A stretch of 64,000 nt of DNA from Corallococcus macrosporus (lineage in GTDB: Bacteria > Myxococcota > Myxococcia > Myxococcales > Myxococcaceae), in NCBI RefSeq assembly GCF_017302985.1, contig NZ_JAFIMU010000007.1, positions 248,001 through 312,000 on the forward strand, written 5' to 3'. This document shows, piece by piece, positions 33,322-45,543 of this stretch. The translations under genes and the position numbers were made by a program. Position 1 is the first letter of the stretch. Every line of letters begins with the position of its first letter. The notes under the pieces were generated by a model, which saw nothing but the letters and a program-made list of their open reading frames with translations, made no database searches and was not told where the DNA came from.

Positions 33322-34620
33322 TCAACCCCGGCCGACGCCGAAGTAGGTGAAGCCCGCGTCGCGCGCCTGCGCCGGGTCGAAGGCGTTGCGGCCGTCGAAG
33401 ATGACCGGGCGGCGCATCAGCGACCTCAGGCGTCGCAGGTCCGGGTGGCGGAACTCGCTCCACTCGGTGACGAGGAAGAGGCCGTCGGCGCCCTCCGCCG
33501 CGTCGTAGCAGGTGGACGCGTACGACACGCGGTCCGAGAAGCAGCGGCGCGCGGCCTCGCCCGCCACCGGGTCATGGCACTGCACGCGCGCGCCCGCGTC
33601 GAGCAGCCCCTCGATGAGCTCCACGGACGGGGCCTCGCGCATGTCGTCCGTCCTCGGCTTGAAGGCCAGGCCCCACACCGCGAAGGTGTGGCGGGACAAA
33701 TCTCCGTAGTGGCGAAGCGCCTTGGTGAGCAGGCTCTTCTTCTGCCGGGCGTTGGTGGCCTCCACCGCGCGCAGCAGGTCCAGTTCCAGCCCCACGTCCC
33801 GCGCGGTGGCCATCAGCGCGCGCACGTCCTTGGGGAAGCAGCTGCCGCCGTAGCCGATGCCCGGGTGCAGGAACGCGTAGCCGATGCGCCGGTCCGCACC
33901 CACGCCCCGGCGCACGTGGTCCGCGTCCGCGCCCACCCGCTCGCAGAGCGCGGCCACGTCGTTCATGAAGGAGATGCGCGTGGCGAGCATCGCGTTGGCC
34001 GCGTACTTCGTCAGCTCCGCGGAGCGCGTGTCCATGAACAGGATGGGGCTCTCCGTGCGCACGAAGGGCGCGTACAGCTCGCCCATGATGCGGCGGGCGC
34101 GCTCGGAGCCCGTGCCAATGACGACGCGGTCCGGCTTGAGGAAGTCCTCCAGCGCGGCGCCCTCTTTCAAGAACTCCGGGTTGGAGACGACGTCGAACGC
34201 GTGCACGGTGCTGCGGGCGATGACGGCGTGGACCCGGTCCGCCGTGCCCACCGGCACGGTGCTCTTGTCCACCACCACCGTGTAGTGCCGCAGCGCCCGG
34301 CCCACTGCTTCCGCGGCGGCGAGCACGTACTGGAGATCGGCGCTCCCGGACTCGCCCATGGGCGTGCCCACCGCGATGAACACCACCGTCGCGGCGCCCA
34401 CCGCGGAAGCCAGGTCGGTGGTGAAGCGCAGCCGCCCCGCGTCGCGGTTGCGGCGCACCAGCTCCTCCAGGCCCGGCTCGTAGAGGGGCAGCTCCCCGCG
34501 CTGGAGCGCCGCCACCTTCGCCTCCTCCACGTCCACGCACGTGACGTCGTGTCCGGACTCGGAGAAGCACGTGCCCGCGACCAGCCCCACGTAGCCCGTC
34601 CCGATGACGGCGATCCTCAT
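33322..34620 (-). CDS. ugd: UDP-glucose 6-dehydrogenase
   Basis: 432 residues from ATG 34620. Domain order is NAD-binding (MRIAVIGTGYVGLVAGTCFS), central helix region, then the UDP-binding domain. The catalytic Cys is in the fully conserved GYGGSCFPKD; VGTPMGESGSADL and NPEFLKEG are also as expected. It oxidises UDP-glucose twice to UDP-glucuronate, supplying an acidic donor for the glycosyltransferases encoded just upstream. It is the last member of the glycan operon, 38 bases after the preceding gene. Confidence 0.95.
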   Translation of the reverse strand: MRIAVIGTGYVGLVAGTCFSESGHDVTCVDVEEAKVAALQRGELPLYEPGLEELVRRNRDAGRLRFTTDLASAVGAATVVFIAVGTPMGESGSADLQYVLAAAEAVGRALRHYTVVVDKSTVPVGTADRVHAVIARSTVHAFDVVSNPEFLKEGAALEDFLKPDRVVIGTGSERARRIMGELYAPFVRTESPILFMDTRSAELTKYAANAMLATRISFMNDVAALCERVGADADHVRRGVGADRRIGYAFLHPGIGYGGSCFPKDVRALMATARDVGLELDLLRAVEATNARQKKSLLTKALRHYGDLSRHTFAVWGLAFKPRTDDMREAPSVELIEGLLDAGARVQCHDPVAGEAARRCFSDRVSYASTCYDAAEGADGLFLVTEWSEFRHPDLRRLRSLMRRPVIFDGRNAFDPAQARDAGFTYFGVGRG

Positions 34621-34658
34621 GGCTCCCCTTCCCCCCGCGCGTCCTCGCGCCCCACAGC

Positions 34659-35750
34659 TCATGGCGCGCGGCCGGACGCGGCCTCTCGCGCATACCCCTC
34701 CAGCGTCCGCGCGCGGTGCTCCGCCGTGTGCTCGGCCAGCACTCGCGCCCGGGCCCGCAGAGCCACCGCCTGACGCTCCGCCTCCGGCAGCTCACGCAGG
34801 TAGCCGAGCGTCTCCCGCGCGTCGTGCGACACCAGGATTTCGACGCCCGGCGTGAAGAAGGCGTCCAGCCCCTCCCACGCGTCGCTGATGATGGGCACAC
34901 CGCACGCGGCCGCCTCGAACAGCCGCACGCTCGGCGAGTACCCGGCGCGCACCATGTCCCTGCGGGTGACGTTCAGCGTGAAGCGCTGCGCGGTGTAGAA
35001 CGCAGCGTGCTCCGGCGGCGCCAGGTGCTGCACGCGCTCCACGTTGGACGGCCACACCACGCCCTCGGGGTACTGGGGGCCAGCGACGACGAAGCGGCCC
35101 TCGGGCCAGCTTCGCGCCGCGTCCAGCATCAGCCGCTCCAGCACCGGCTGCCGGTCGTCGCTGTACGTGCCCAGGTAGCCCAGGTCCCAGCGGGGCTTCC
35201 CCGCGCATGGGCCGTACAGCTCCGGGTCGCAGCTGCAGTACAGCGGCCGGGCCGCGGGCGAGCCCAGCTCCCGTTCGATGCGCTGGAGCGTGGGTCCGCC
35301 GGTGAAGGACAGGTAGAGCTGGTAGCCGGGCACCAGGTGGGGCGCGAGGTACTCGAAGTCCCCGCGCTCCAGCTTCGCCAGCGTCACCGGCGTGTCGATG
35401 TCGTAGAAGGCCGTGACGCCCTTCGCGGTGCCCTGCACCCACGCGCCCACGTCCACGCCCTGCGGCACGTAGGAGCCCACCACCACGAGGTCGGCCCTGC
35501 GGACCTCGGAGGCGAAGCGCTCGCGCAGGTCGTCCAGGCTCGCGTACAGCTCCGTGCGCCCGGCCCAGGTGCCGCTGGGGTCGCGGTGCGCGGCGTACCA
35601 GGGCACGTCCCGCTCCAGGAAGAGCACGTCGTGCCCGCGCCGCACCAGCTCGCGCACCAGCGCCCGGTAGGTGGTGGCGTGGCCGTTGCCCCAACTGGAG
35701 GTGATGGACAGCCCCAGGATGACGATGTGCATGTGCTGGGGGGCCTTCAC
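34659..35750 (-). CDS. Glycosyltransferase 4, CgeB-like
   Basis: 363 residues from GTG 35750, preferred because GGGAGG ends six bases upstream and the start overlaps the preceding stop codon (GTGA); an ATG at 35732 is the alternative. The protein has a GT-B fold: N-terminal HIVILGLSITSSWGNGHATTYRALVREL and a C-terminal nucleotide-sugar region RLFEAAACGVPIISDAWEGLDAFF, typical of the Glyco_trans_1_2 / CgeB group. It acts in the cytoplasm on an unknown glycan acceptor. The next genes are two further enzymes with the same ending, so the three may add successive sugars. Confidence 0.85.
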   Translation of the reverse strand: MKAPQHMHIVILGLSITSSWGNGHATTYRALVRELVRRGHDVLFLERDVPWYAAHRDPSGTWAGRTELYASLDDLRERFASEVRRADLVVVGSYVPQGVDVGAWVQGTAKGVTAFYDIDTPVTLAKLERGDFEYLAPHLVPGYQLYLSFTGGPTLQRIERELGSPAARPLYCSCDPELYGPCAGKPRWDLGYLGTYSDDRQPVLERLMLDAARSWPEGRFVVAGPQYPEGVVWPSNVERVQHLAPPEHAAFYTAQRFTLNVTRRDMVRAGYSPSVRLFEAAACGVPIISDAWEGLDAFFTPGVEILVSHDARETLGYLRELPEAERQAVALRARARVLAEHTAEHRARTLEGYAREAASGRAP

Positions 35751-36847
35751 GCCGGGCCTCCCTGCGTGGGGGCGCGGTAGCCCAGCTCCGCCTCCACCTC
35801 CACCGCGCGGTGCGTGTACGTGTGCTCGGCGAGCACGCGCTGGAGCGCGGCCTGTCCGATGCGCCGCGCGTCCTCCGGGGTGAGGCGCCGCACGTGCTCG
35901 GCGACCTCCTCTCCGGAGTGGGCCACCAGCACCTCGCGGCCGGGCTCCAGGAACTGCTCCACGCCCTCGAAGGCGTCGGTGATGAGACAGGCGCCCGCGC
36001 CCGCGGCCTCGAACACGCGCGTGGCCGGAGAGAAGCCGAAGCGGGCCATGCTGTCGCGGTGGATGTTGAGCACCGCGCGCGCCGAGCAGTTCAGCGCGTT
36101 GTGGTCCTGCGTGTAGACGTGGCCCAGGCGCACGACGTTGGCGGGCAGGACGCGGGCCTCCCAGCCACTGCCGCCCAGGAGCATGCGCATCCGGGGCAGC
36201 GCCTCCGCGGCCTTGAGGAAGAAGGCCTCCACGCGCGCCTCGCGGTCCGGCAGCCGGTTGCCCAGGAAGGCCAGGTCTCCGGCGAAGCGCGGCTCGGGGG
36301 CCACGGGGTGGTGCGTGTCCGGGTCCAGCGCGTTGTAGATGGGCACGCAGCGCTTCGCGCCCAGCTCGCGGTACGCGTTCACCACCGGCGCGCCGCCGCC
36401 GTACGTGAGGATGTGGTCGTAGCGCGGGATGAGCGGGCGGAAGAGGTCGTTCGCGTCCTTCGCCACGCGCTCCAGCGTCGCGGGCGCGTCCACGTCCCAG
36501 AACACGACCTGCGTGCCGGAGCGGCGCAGCTCCAGCACCCGGGCCTCCAGGTAGGAGTCGAAGGTGCCCACGCCGCTGGCCTTCACCACCACGTCCGCGC
36601 CGAACGCGTCGTCCAGGCACGCGTCGAGCGAGCCCCGGTCGTTCGCGTAGACGACGACGCGGGCCCAGTCCGGGTCCTGGAGGTCGCGGTGCTCCTGACG
36701 TCCGTAGGCATCCGGCTCGTAGAAGGTGATGTGGTGGCCGCGCGCGTGCAGGGCGCGGATGAGCCCCCGGTAGTAGGTGGCCGCGCCGTTCCAGTAGGCG
36801 GACACCAGGCTGGAGCCAAAGAAGGCGATGCGCAGGCCGCGGCTCAT
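35747..36847 (-). CDS. Glycosyltransferase 3, CgeB-like
   Basis: 366 residues from ATG 36847, in a 4-base overlap (ATGA) with the preceding gene. It opens with RIAFFGSSLVSAYWNGAATYYRGLIRAL and carries TRVFEAAGAGACLITDAFEGVEQFL near 290, the same donor-binding layout as the neighbouring enzyme. The two share an overall plan, including the strand DVVVKASG-VGTFDSYLE-region, so they are paralogues with different sugar specificity. A long stretch of the same frame upstream is the shadow of the next gene. Confidence 0.85.
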   Translation of the reverse strand: MSRGLRIAFFGSSLVSAYWNGAATYYRGLIRALHARGHHITFYEPDAYGRQEHRDLQDPDWARVVVYANDRGSLDACLDDAFGADVVVKASGVGTFDSYLEARVLELRRSGTQVVFWDVDAPATLERVAKDANDLFRPLIPRYDHILTYGGGAPVVNAYRELGAKRCVPIYNALDPDTHHPVAPEPRFAGDLAFLGNRLPDREARVEAFFLKAAEALPRMRMLLGGSGWEARVLPANVVRLGHVYTQDHNALNCSARAVLNIHRDSMARFGFSPATRVFEAAGAGACLITDAFEGVEQFLEPGREVLVAHSGEEVAEHVRRLTPEDARRIGQAALQRVLAEHTYTHRAVEVEAELGYRAPTQGGPA

Positions 36848-37983
36848 GCGAAGACCCTTTCGGAGGACTGCGGGTGGAGGACGTCGTTGGACATCCCCAG
36901 CGACTGACAGATGCCCAGCAGCGCCTCCACGCGGTGTGAGCAGGTGTGCCGGGACAGCACCGTGCGCAGGCCGGCCTCCGCGAAAGCGTGCCGCATCTCC
37001 GCGTCCGAGACGAGCGCGGACAGGTGGCGCCGCATCTCCGCGCCGTCCCGGGCGACGAGGAAGTCCTTGCCTGGCGTGAAGAGGCCGTCCGCGTCCTCCC
37101 AGGGGGCGGACACCAGCGGGATGCCGCACGCCAGCGCCTCGAAGGGGCGGATGGTGGGGATGCCCGGCAGCGCGGTGGTGTAGGGGCGCCGGGGCACGTG
37201 CACGGTGACGCGCGCCTGGGAGAAGGCCAGGGGGACGCGGTGGTTGGGCAGCCAGCCGGCGTACTCGATGCCAGCGTCGAAGAGGGCGCGCAGGGCGGGG
37301 GCCGGGTAGCGCACGCCGTGCACCCGCGCCGTCAGCCCCAGCGTGTGCACGGGCTCCAGGAGGAACTCGTGCAGCTCCTTGGTGCGCTCGTCGTCGCCCC
37401 AGTTGCCAATCCAGACCAGGTCGCGCACCTCGCGGTTGCGTGGGTGCGGGTGGAAGACGCGCACGTCGGCGGCCTCGTGCCAGGTCCATGCGCGCTTCGC
37501 CCAGCCCTGCTCCACATAGAGGTCCCGCAGCACGTCGCCGAAGGCGAGCACGCCGTCGTAGTGGGACAGGTCGTAGCGGGCCATCTGCTCGGGGGCGCTC
37601 ACGCCGCGGTGGTGGGTGTCGTGGAAGAGGAGGCGGAAGCGGCCGCCGTCGCGGCGGTGCTCGCCGATGCGGCGCACCAGCTCCGGTGGGTTCCATTCGT
37701 GCACGAGCACCAGGTCCGCGCCGTCCAGCACGGCCTCCAGGTCCAGCGTGTCGGGCGCGTACCGCACCGGGCGCACGCGCGGATAGAAGGTGCGGACCTC
37801 GTTGAGCGCGGCCATGCCGTGAGGTTCCTCCAGGAGGTTCTGGAGGCTCCACGCGTTTTCGGGCTCGAGCACGCTCACGGAGTGGCCGCGCGTGGCCAGC
37901 TCCGTCACCACGCCTCGCAGGAAGTGGGCATTGCCGTGGTTCCAGTCCGACAGCAGGGAATGGCAGAAGAGGATGACACGCAT
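36844..37983 (-). CDS. Glycosyltransferase 2, CgeB-like
   Basis: 379 residues. It starts MRVILFCHSLLSDWNHGNAHFLRGVV, a GT-B N-terminal domain with the same NGNAH/NGHAT pattern as the two following enzymes. The donor-binding region is IRPFEALACGIPLVSAPWEDADGLF. Three adjacent enzymes with the same fold, each overlapping the next by four bases, indicate an ordered sugar-adding series. The upstream gene ends 23 bases before its start. Confidence 0.85.
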   Translation of the reverse strand: MRVILFCHSLLSDWNHGNAHFLRGVVTELATRGHSVSVLEPENAWSLQNLLEEPHGMAALNEVRTFYPRVRPVRYAPDTLDLEAVLDGADLVLVHEWNPPELVRRIGEHRRDGGRFRLLFHDTHHRGVSAPEQMARYDLSHYDGVLAFGDVLRDLYVEQGWAKRAWTWHEAADVRVFHPHPRNREVRDLVWIGNWGDDERTKELHEFLLEPVHTLGLTARVHGVRYPAPALRALFDAGIEYAGWLPNHRVPLAFSQARVTVHVPRRPYTTALPGIPTIRPFEALACGIPLVSAPWEDADGLFTPGKDFLVARDGAEMRRHLSALVSDAEMRHAFAEAGLRTVLSRHTCSHRVEALLGICQSLGMSNDVLHPQSSERVFA

Positions 37984-38006
37984 GGGTTGGGCAGGCTCCT
38001 CGGTGG

Positions 38007-39167
38007 TCAGGACACTCGGCGCTCCCGCCGGGCGAGGCTTGCGTAGAGGTCCAGGTAGGCCTCCACCATCCGGTCGGGAGTGAAGGTGAGCGCGCGCTCG
38101 CGGCCCCGCGCCGCCAGGGCCGTGCGTTCGCGCGGATGGTTCATGAGGAAGCGCAGGGCCCGCGCCAGCTCACGGGAATCATTCGGAGGCACGAAGTGCG
38201 CGGCGTCGCCCCACACCTCGCGCAGGCTGGGGATGTCTCCCAGCACCAGCGCGCAGCCTGCGAGCGCGGCCTCCAGCGCGGACAGGCCGAAGGGCTCGTA
38301 GCGAGCGGGCAGCGCGTACACGGACGCGCGAGCCATCCACCGCGCGAGTACGGGGGGCGCGAGGTGGCCCAGGGGCCGGGTGCTCCGCGTCGTCGCCACG
38401 GCATTGCCTTCCGGGTGCAGGGCGTCACCCGCGACATGGATGGGAAAGGGCAACCCGGGCGCGACGGCCTCCAGCGCGGCCAGGTTCTTGGCCTCGTCCC
38501 ACAGCCGCCCCGCCGCGAGCACGAAGCGCTCCTTGCGCGACGGGGGGAAGCGCGTCGCGCACCGCGCGTTCGGGATGACCCGCGCGGCAGGGAACGCGCG
38601 GGCATCCCTTGTGTGAACGGTGCCGTAGTGCCGCTCGATGGCATCGAGCATGGCCTGCGTGGGCGCCACCACGACGGACGCCGCGTGGAGCCCCTTCGCC
38701 ACCTCCTCGCGGTAACGGCGGCAGTGGGCCGGCGCGGCTTCGCCCTTCACCGCCTCCCACCAGGAGAGGACACATGAGTGCGCCACCACCAGCACCGGCG
38801 CTCGGAAGGGCCATGCGCCGTGGCAGTAGCCGTTGAGGTGCACCACGTCCGGTGACAGCCGGGCCTCCAATGCCAGCAGCCACTCACCGGCGGCGCGCAC
38901 GTCCTCCCAGGGCGCGTCCATCCACTCCAGCTTCCAGGTGCTCTCATGCACCGTGAGCCCGGGCAGCGCGCGGGCCTCCAGCCACTGCGCGGGCGACAGC
39001 GGCGCGCCCATCGTGGCCAGCTCCACGCACACGCCCCTCAGGCAGAGCGCGCGGCACAACTCCAGCGCGTAGGACCAGACGCCGCCCACCGTGTCGGCGG
39101 TCATCAGCACCCGGCGCACCGGCGGCACGAGCCGTGGCGCCTCAGGGCTGGCTGTCGACGGCTTCAA
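38007..39167 (-). CDS. Glycosyltransferase 1, GT4 type
   Basis: 386 residues from ATG 39167, inside the end of the preceding epimerase gene (26-base overlap). GT-B layout with VLMTADTVGGVWSYALELCRAL at the N-terminus, RFVLAAGRLWDEAKNLAAL as the GT4 donor-domain start, and RYEPFGLSALEAALAGCALVLGD, the EPFGL/E-x7-E element that binds the nucleotide sugar. This is a different subgroup from the three CgeB-like enzymes downstream and probably makes an earlier link. Confidence 0.88.
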   Translation of the reverse strand: MKPSTASPEAPRLVPPVRRVLMTADTVGGVWSYALELCRALCLRGVCVELATMGAPLSPAQWLEARALPGLTVHESTWKLEWMDAPWEDVRAAGEWLLALEARLSPDVVHLNGYCHGAWPFRAPVLVVAHSCVLSWWEAVKGEAAPAHCRRYREEVAKGLHAASVVVAPTQAMLDAIERHYGTVHTRDARAFPAARVIPNARCATRFPPSRKERFVLAAGRLWDEAKNLAALEAVAPGLPFPIHVAGDALHPEGNAVATTRSTRPLGHLAPPVLARWMARASVYALPARYEPFGLSALEAALAGCALVLGDIPSLREVWGDAAHFVPPNDSRELARALRFLMNHPRERTALAARGRERALTFTPDRMVEAYLDLYASLARRERRVS

Positions 39168-40238
39168 GCGTCTCCCCCCGCCCCATCACCGGCCGCGTCC
39201 GCCCGCCCCGCAGTTCCTCCAGCCAGCCCCCCAGCCGCGCCATGCCCTCCTCCACCCCCACCCGGGGCATCCACCCGGTGGCCCGCATGAAGGCGCGCGT
39301 GTCGGAGACGTAGTAGCGCTGATCGCCCGAGCGCCAGTCCTCGAAGCCGACGCGCGGCGCGCGGCCCGTGCGCCGCTGGATGAGCGCCAGGAGTTCCAGC
39401 AGGCTCACCGTCTGCCCCGGTCCCCCGCCGATGTTGAAGGCCCGTCCCTGGATGCGCGGCATGGCCTGGTGGGCCAGCCGGAAGGCGCGCACCAGGTCCT
39501 CCACGAAGAGGATGTCGCGCACCTGCATGCCGTCGCCGTAGAGCGTGAGCGGCTCGCCGCCCAGCGCCCGCAGGAGGAAGTGCGCCACCCAGCCCTGGTC
39601 CTCCGTGCCGAACTGCCGGGGCCCGTAGATGCAGCTCATCCGGAACACCACCGTGGGCAGCCCGAAGGTGCGCGCGTAGTCCAGCACGTACTGGTCCGCA
39701 GCCCCCTTCGAACAGCCATACGGGCTCTCGAAGTCGAGCGGGCACGTCTCGCTGATGCCGTGCGCCAGCGTGCGCTCATCCATGGGCGCGTAGCGCTGCC
39801 CCCGGACCGCGAGCTCCAGCCCCGGCAGCCCGCCATACACCTTGTTGGTGGAGGTGAAGACGAGCTGCGCGGGCGTCTCCATCTCCCGCAGCGCCTCCAG
39901 GACGTGGAGCGTGCCGCGCGCGTTGACGTCGAAGTCGTGGAGCGGGGACTGGAGGCTGTGCGTCACCGCCACCTGCGCGGCGAAGTGGAACACCTCGCTC
40001 GCCTCGCGCACGGCCCGGCGCACCGCGAACAGGTCGCGCGTGTCCGCGATGTCGATGCGCAGCCGCTCGCCGTGGCGCTCGCGCAGCCAGCGCAGGTTCT
40101 TCTCCACGCCGTGGCGCGACACGTTGTCGAACACGCGGACCGTGCGCCCTTCTTGAAGGTAGTGGTCCGCCACGTTCGAGCCGATGAAGCCCGCGCCCCC
40201 GAAGATGACGACCGTCCCCTCCCCGCTGGATGCGGCCC

Positions 40239-40242
<4 letters not shown>
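39142..40242 (-). CDS. NAD-dependent sugar epimerase 2 (CDP-paratose 2-epimerase-like)
   Basis: 366 residues. Extended SDR: NAD loop VVIFGGAGFIGSNVAD and catalytic YGCSK (SPYGCSKGAADQYV). TSTNKVYGG is the form seen in CDP-paratose/CDP-tyvelose 2-epimerases, rather than the SS-T-YG of GalE. The start ATG 40242 overlaps the preceding stop (ATGA). It probably makes or remodels a nucleotide-activated sugar for this cluster; the substrate is an inference from one motif. Confidence 0.88.
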
Positions 40243-41360
<1,118 letters not shown>

Positions 41361-41528
41361 GCGCCCCCGCCCCCTGGCCGCGTCCACCCACGCGGCCCGC
41401 TGCCGGTCCGAGGCAACGGTAAACACCCCACCGTCCAGGTCATCCCTCCCTGATGGTCTGCCTGCGTGTGCACGCCCCCACGTGCGTCTGGGAGCGGCGT
41501 CACGCAACGGCCGCGAGGACGGGCCGGC

Positions 41529-43328
<1,800 letters not shown>

Positions 43329-43380
43329 GAGCGCCAGGAACGCACTGGCCTCTCCTCCCCTTCCCTTCCTGCCCGGACGC

Positions 43381-44382
43381 TCAGGCGTAGAGGCGGTCCA
43401 GCGTGGTGGCCACGTCCACGAGCCGCTCGGCCTCCACGTCGAAGCGCTCGCCCTTCGCCAGCCGGGTGGCCCACGCCACGGCGGCCCGTCCGCCCCAGGC
43501 ATCAGGCGGAGTGCACAGCCGCTCGCGCCGGGTGCCCTGGAACACGTCCGCGGTGAAGTCGTAGAACGAGCCGTCCACGTTGCGGAACGCGGCGCCGCCC
43601 TTCGTGCCGTAGAAGGCCGCCTCGATGACCGCGTCGCACCCGGCGGGCAGCTTCCAGGAGCAGGCGAGCTGCACGGAAGCGCCCGTGCCCAGCAAGAGCT
43701 GCGCGGAGGCGAAGTCCTCCACGCCCTCCTCGCGTGAGCCGAGCGGCCGCCCTTGAGCGAAGCGCCGGGTGGACACCGCCTCCACGGCGGGAAACCCGAG
43801 CGTCCACAGCGCCAGGTCCACCAGGTGGATGCCCAGGTCCATCACGCAGCCGCCGCCCGCCTGCCGGGGGTCGTAGAACCACGCCTTGTCCGGACCGTAC
43901 GCGTTGTGGAACACGAGGTTCACCGCGTAGACGTGCCCCAGTTCTCCCGCCTGGATGCGCTCGTGGAGTTGCCGCATGCCGGTGGTGAAGCGGTAGCTCA
44001 AGTCCACGCCCAGGAGCCGGTCCTTCGCGCGGGCGGCGTCCACCACGCGGCGCACCTCCGAGGCCGTGCGGCCCAGGGGCTTCTGGCAGAACACGGACAC
44101 GCCGCGCTCCAGCGCGAGCAGGGACTGCTCCGCGTGCACCGCGCTGGGCGTGGCGATGACCAGCCCGTCGAGCCCCAGGTCGAGCAGCGCGTCCAGTGAC
44201 CCGACGCACTTCGCGCCGGGGGCCAGGGTCAGGGCCTCGCGAGTGGCATCAGCGGAGGGGTCGCAGAGGCCCACCACCTGGACCTGCTCGGAGCGCACGA
44301 TGGCCTCCATGCGGTTGCGGCCGATCCAGCCCACGCCCAGGAAGCCGACCCGGGGCTTCAGCTCCTGCCGGAGGGCGTTCAT
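43381..44382 (-). CDS. Gfo/Idh/MocA-family sugar oxidoreductase
   Basis: 333 residues from ATG 44382, overlapping the preceding stop by four bases. NAD domain RVGFLGVGWIGRNRMEAIV; the catalytic region has FCQKPLGRT (the EKP-type lysine motif, here QKP) and DLSYRFTTGMRQLH, GGGCVMDLGIHLVDLALW with the GxxxDxGxHxxD pattern. It oxidises or reduces a sugar or inositol derivative, probably the nucleotide sugar of this pathway. The Glu usual in EKP being Gln is unusual but tolerated in the family. Confidence 0.88.
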   Translation of the reverse strand: MNALRQELKPRVGFLGVGWIGRNRMEAIVRSEQVQVVGLCDPSADATREALTLAPGAKCVGSLDALLDLGLDGLVIATPSAVHAEQSLLALERGVSVFCQKPLGRTASEVRRVVDAARAKDRLLGVDLSYRFTTGMRQLHERIQAGELGHVYAVNLVFHNAYGPDKAWFYDPRQAGGGCVMDLGIHLVDLALWTLGFPAVEAVSTRRFAQGRPLGSREEGVEDFASAQLLLGTGASVQLACSWKLPAGCDAVIEAAFYGTKGGAAFRNVDGSFYDFTADVFQGTRRERLCTPPDAWGGRAAVAWATRLAKGERFDVEAERLVDVATTLDRLYA

Positions 44383-45353
44383 AGGGTGACGACCCCCTTG
44401 AGGAAGCCGTCCGGGCGCGTGCGCATGGCGTCGAAGGCGCGGTCCATCTCCTCCAGCGGATAGGAGGTGAAGAGGGGGAACGGATCCAACCGGCCGGAGG
44501 CGACGGCGTCCACGGCCAGGCGCATGCCCTCGACGTAGACCTTCGGGTCGCGCTCGTGGGCGTTGACGACGTCGAGCCCGCGCCAGTTCCACAATTGCAG
44601 GTTCACCTGCCGGGGTCCGTCCTGGTGGTAGCCCGCGATGACGAGCTTCCCGCGTTCGCGAGTCAGCTCCGCCGCGAGGTCCAGCGGCCACTGCTCACCG
44701 ACGGCCTCGATGACGCGGTCGCAGAGGGCGTCCCCGGTGAGGGCCTTCACGCGGGCGATGATGCGGTGGTGGTCATCCATGGGGATGCACTCGGTGGCGC
44801 CATATCCGCGAGCCAGCTCCAGCGCCCAGGGCCTGCGGGTGATGGCGATGACGCGAGCCCCCGCGTTGGCCGCGAGCCGGGTCACCACCGCGCCCAGGAA
44901 GCCGATGCCGATGATGGCGACGGTCTGGCCCGGCTGGATGTCCGAGCGCCGGAAGATGTTCATCGCGCAGCCCAGCGGTTCGCCGGGGAACGGCTTGCCC
45001 GCGAGCGACGGAGGAAGCACCACCGTTGAGGCCGCGTCCGCCAGGTCGTACTCGGCGAAGGCCGAGGACGACAGCATGGCCACGCGGTCGCCGGGCTTCA
45101 GGCCGGAGACGTCAGGGCCCAGGGCATCCACGACGCCCCAGCCCTCGTGTCCGGGAGCACCGGGGGCCAGGGGGTAGCGGAACCACTCACGCCCTTCCCA
45201 GACAGGAAGGTTGGAGCCACAGACGCCACATCCCTCCATCCGGACCCGCACCTGACCGGGCCCGGGTTCAGGCCGGGCCACGCGCTCCACGCGAGTCCCC
45301 CGAGGTCCCCCCACCACCGCCGCCCGCATCGTGACGACCGCCGCGCCATCCAT
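44379..45353 (-). CDS. Zinc-type alcohol/sugar dehydrogenase (MDR)
   Basis: 324 residues, short for the family, from ATG 45353 (GGAGGG upstream). It has the catalytic zinc start GCGVCGSNLPVWEG and PGHEGWGVVDALG (His ligand), and NAD domain VAIIGIGFLGAVVTRLAANAG. The four-Cys structural zinc loop is missing, as in the sorbitol- and threonine-type subfamily that lacks it. It leads the glycan operon, 190 bases downstream of the next gene, so the operon promoter should lie in 45354-45543. Role: dehydrogenation or reduction of a sugar in concert with the following Gfo/Idh enzyme. Confidence 0.85.
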   Translation of the reverse strand: MDGAAVVTMRAAVVGGPRGTRVERVARPEPGPGQVRVRMEGCGVCGSNLPVWEGREWFRYPLAPGAPGHEGWGVVDALGPDVSGLKPGDRVAMLSSSAFAEYDLADAASTVVLPPSLAGKPFPGEPLGCAMNIFRRSDIQPGQTVAIIGIGFLGAVVTRLAANAGARVIAITRRPWALELARGYGATECIPMDDHHRIIARVKALTGDALCDRVIEAVGEQWPLDLAAELTRERGKLVIAGYHQDGPRQVNLQLWNWRGLDVVNAHERDPKVYVEGMRLAVDAVASGRLDPFPLFTSYPLEEMDRAFDAMRTRPDGFLKGVVTL

Positions 45354-45543
45354 GTGCCGCCCTCCCCGGTGAATCGCCTCAAGCTAGAACCGGCCCACGC
45401 ACACGGGACCCGGCGCGAAGGGGCGGTGCGGCTGTGCACTCGTCGCCAAGAGAGGACTGCCCGGCAGACCGTATTCACCACGCCTCCCAGCTGGCACCCA
45501 GGTAGGTGCAGCCCGGCCTTGAGCTCGGCACCAGGTGCCGGAT

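Noticed and set aside
41361-41528. Extended N-terminus of epimerase 1
   Set aside because: The added residues lack the NAD loop, and the conserved start MGRKHILITGG fits 41360.
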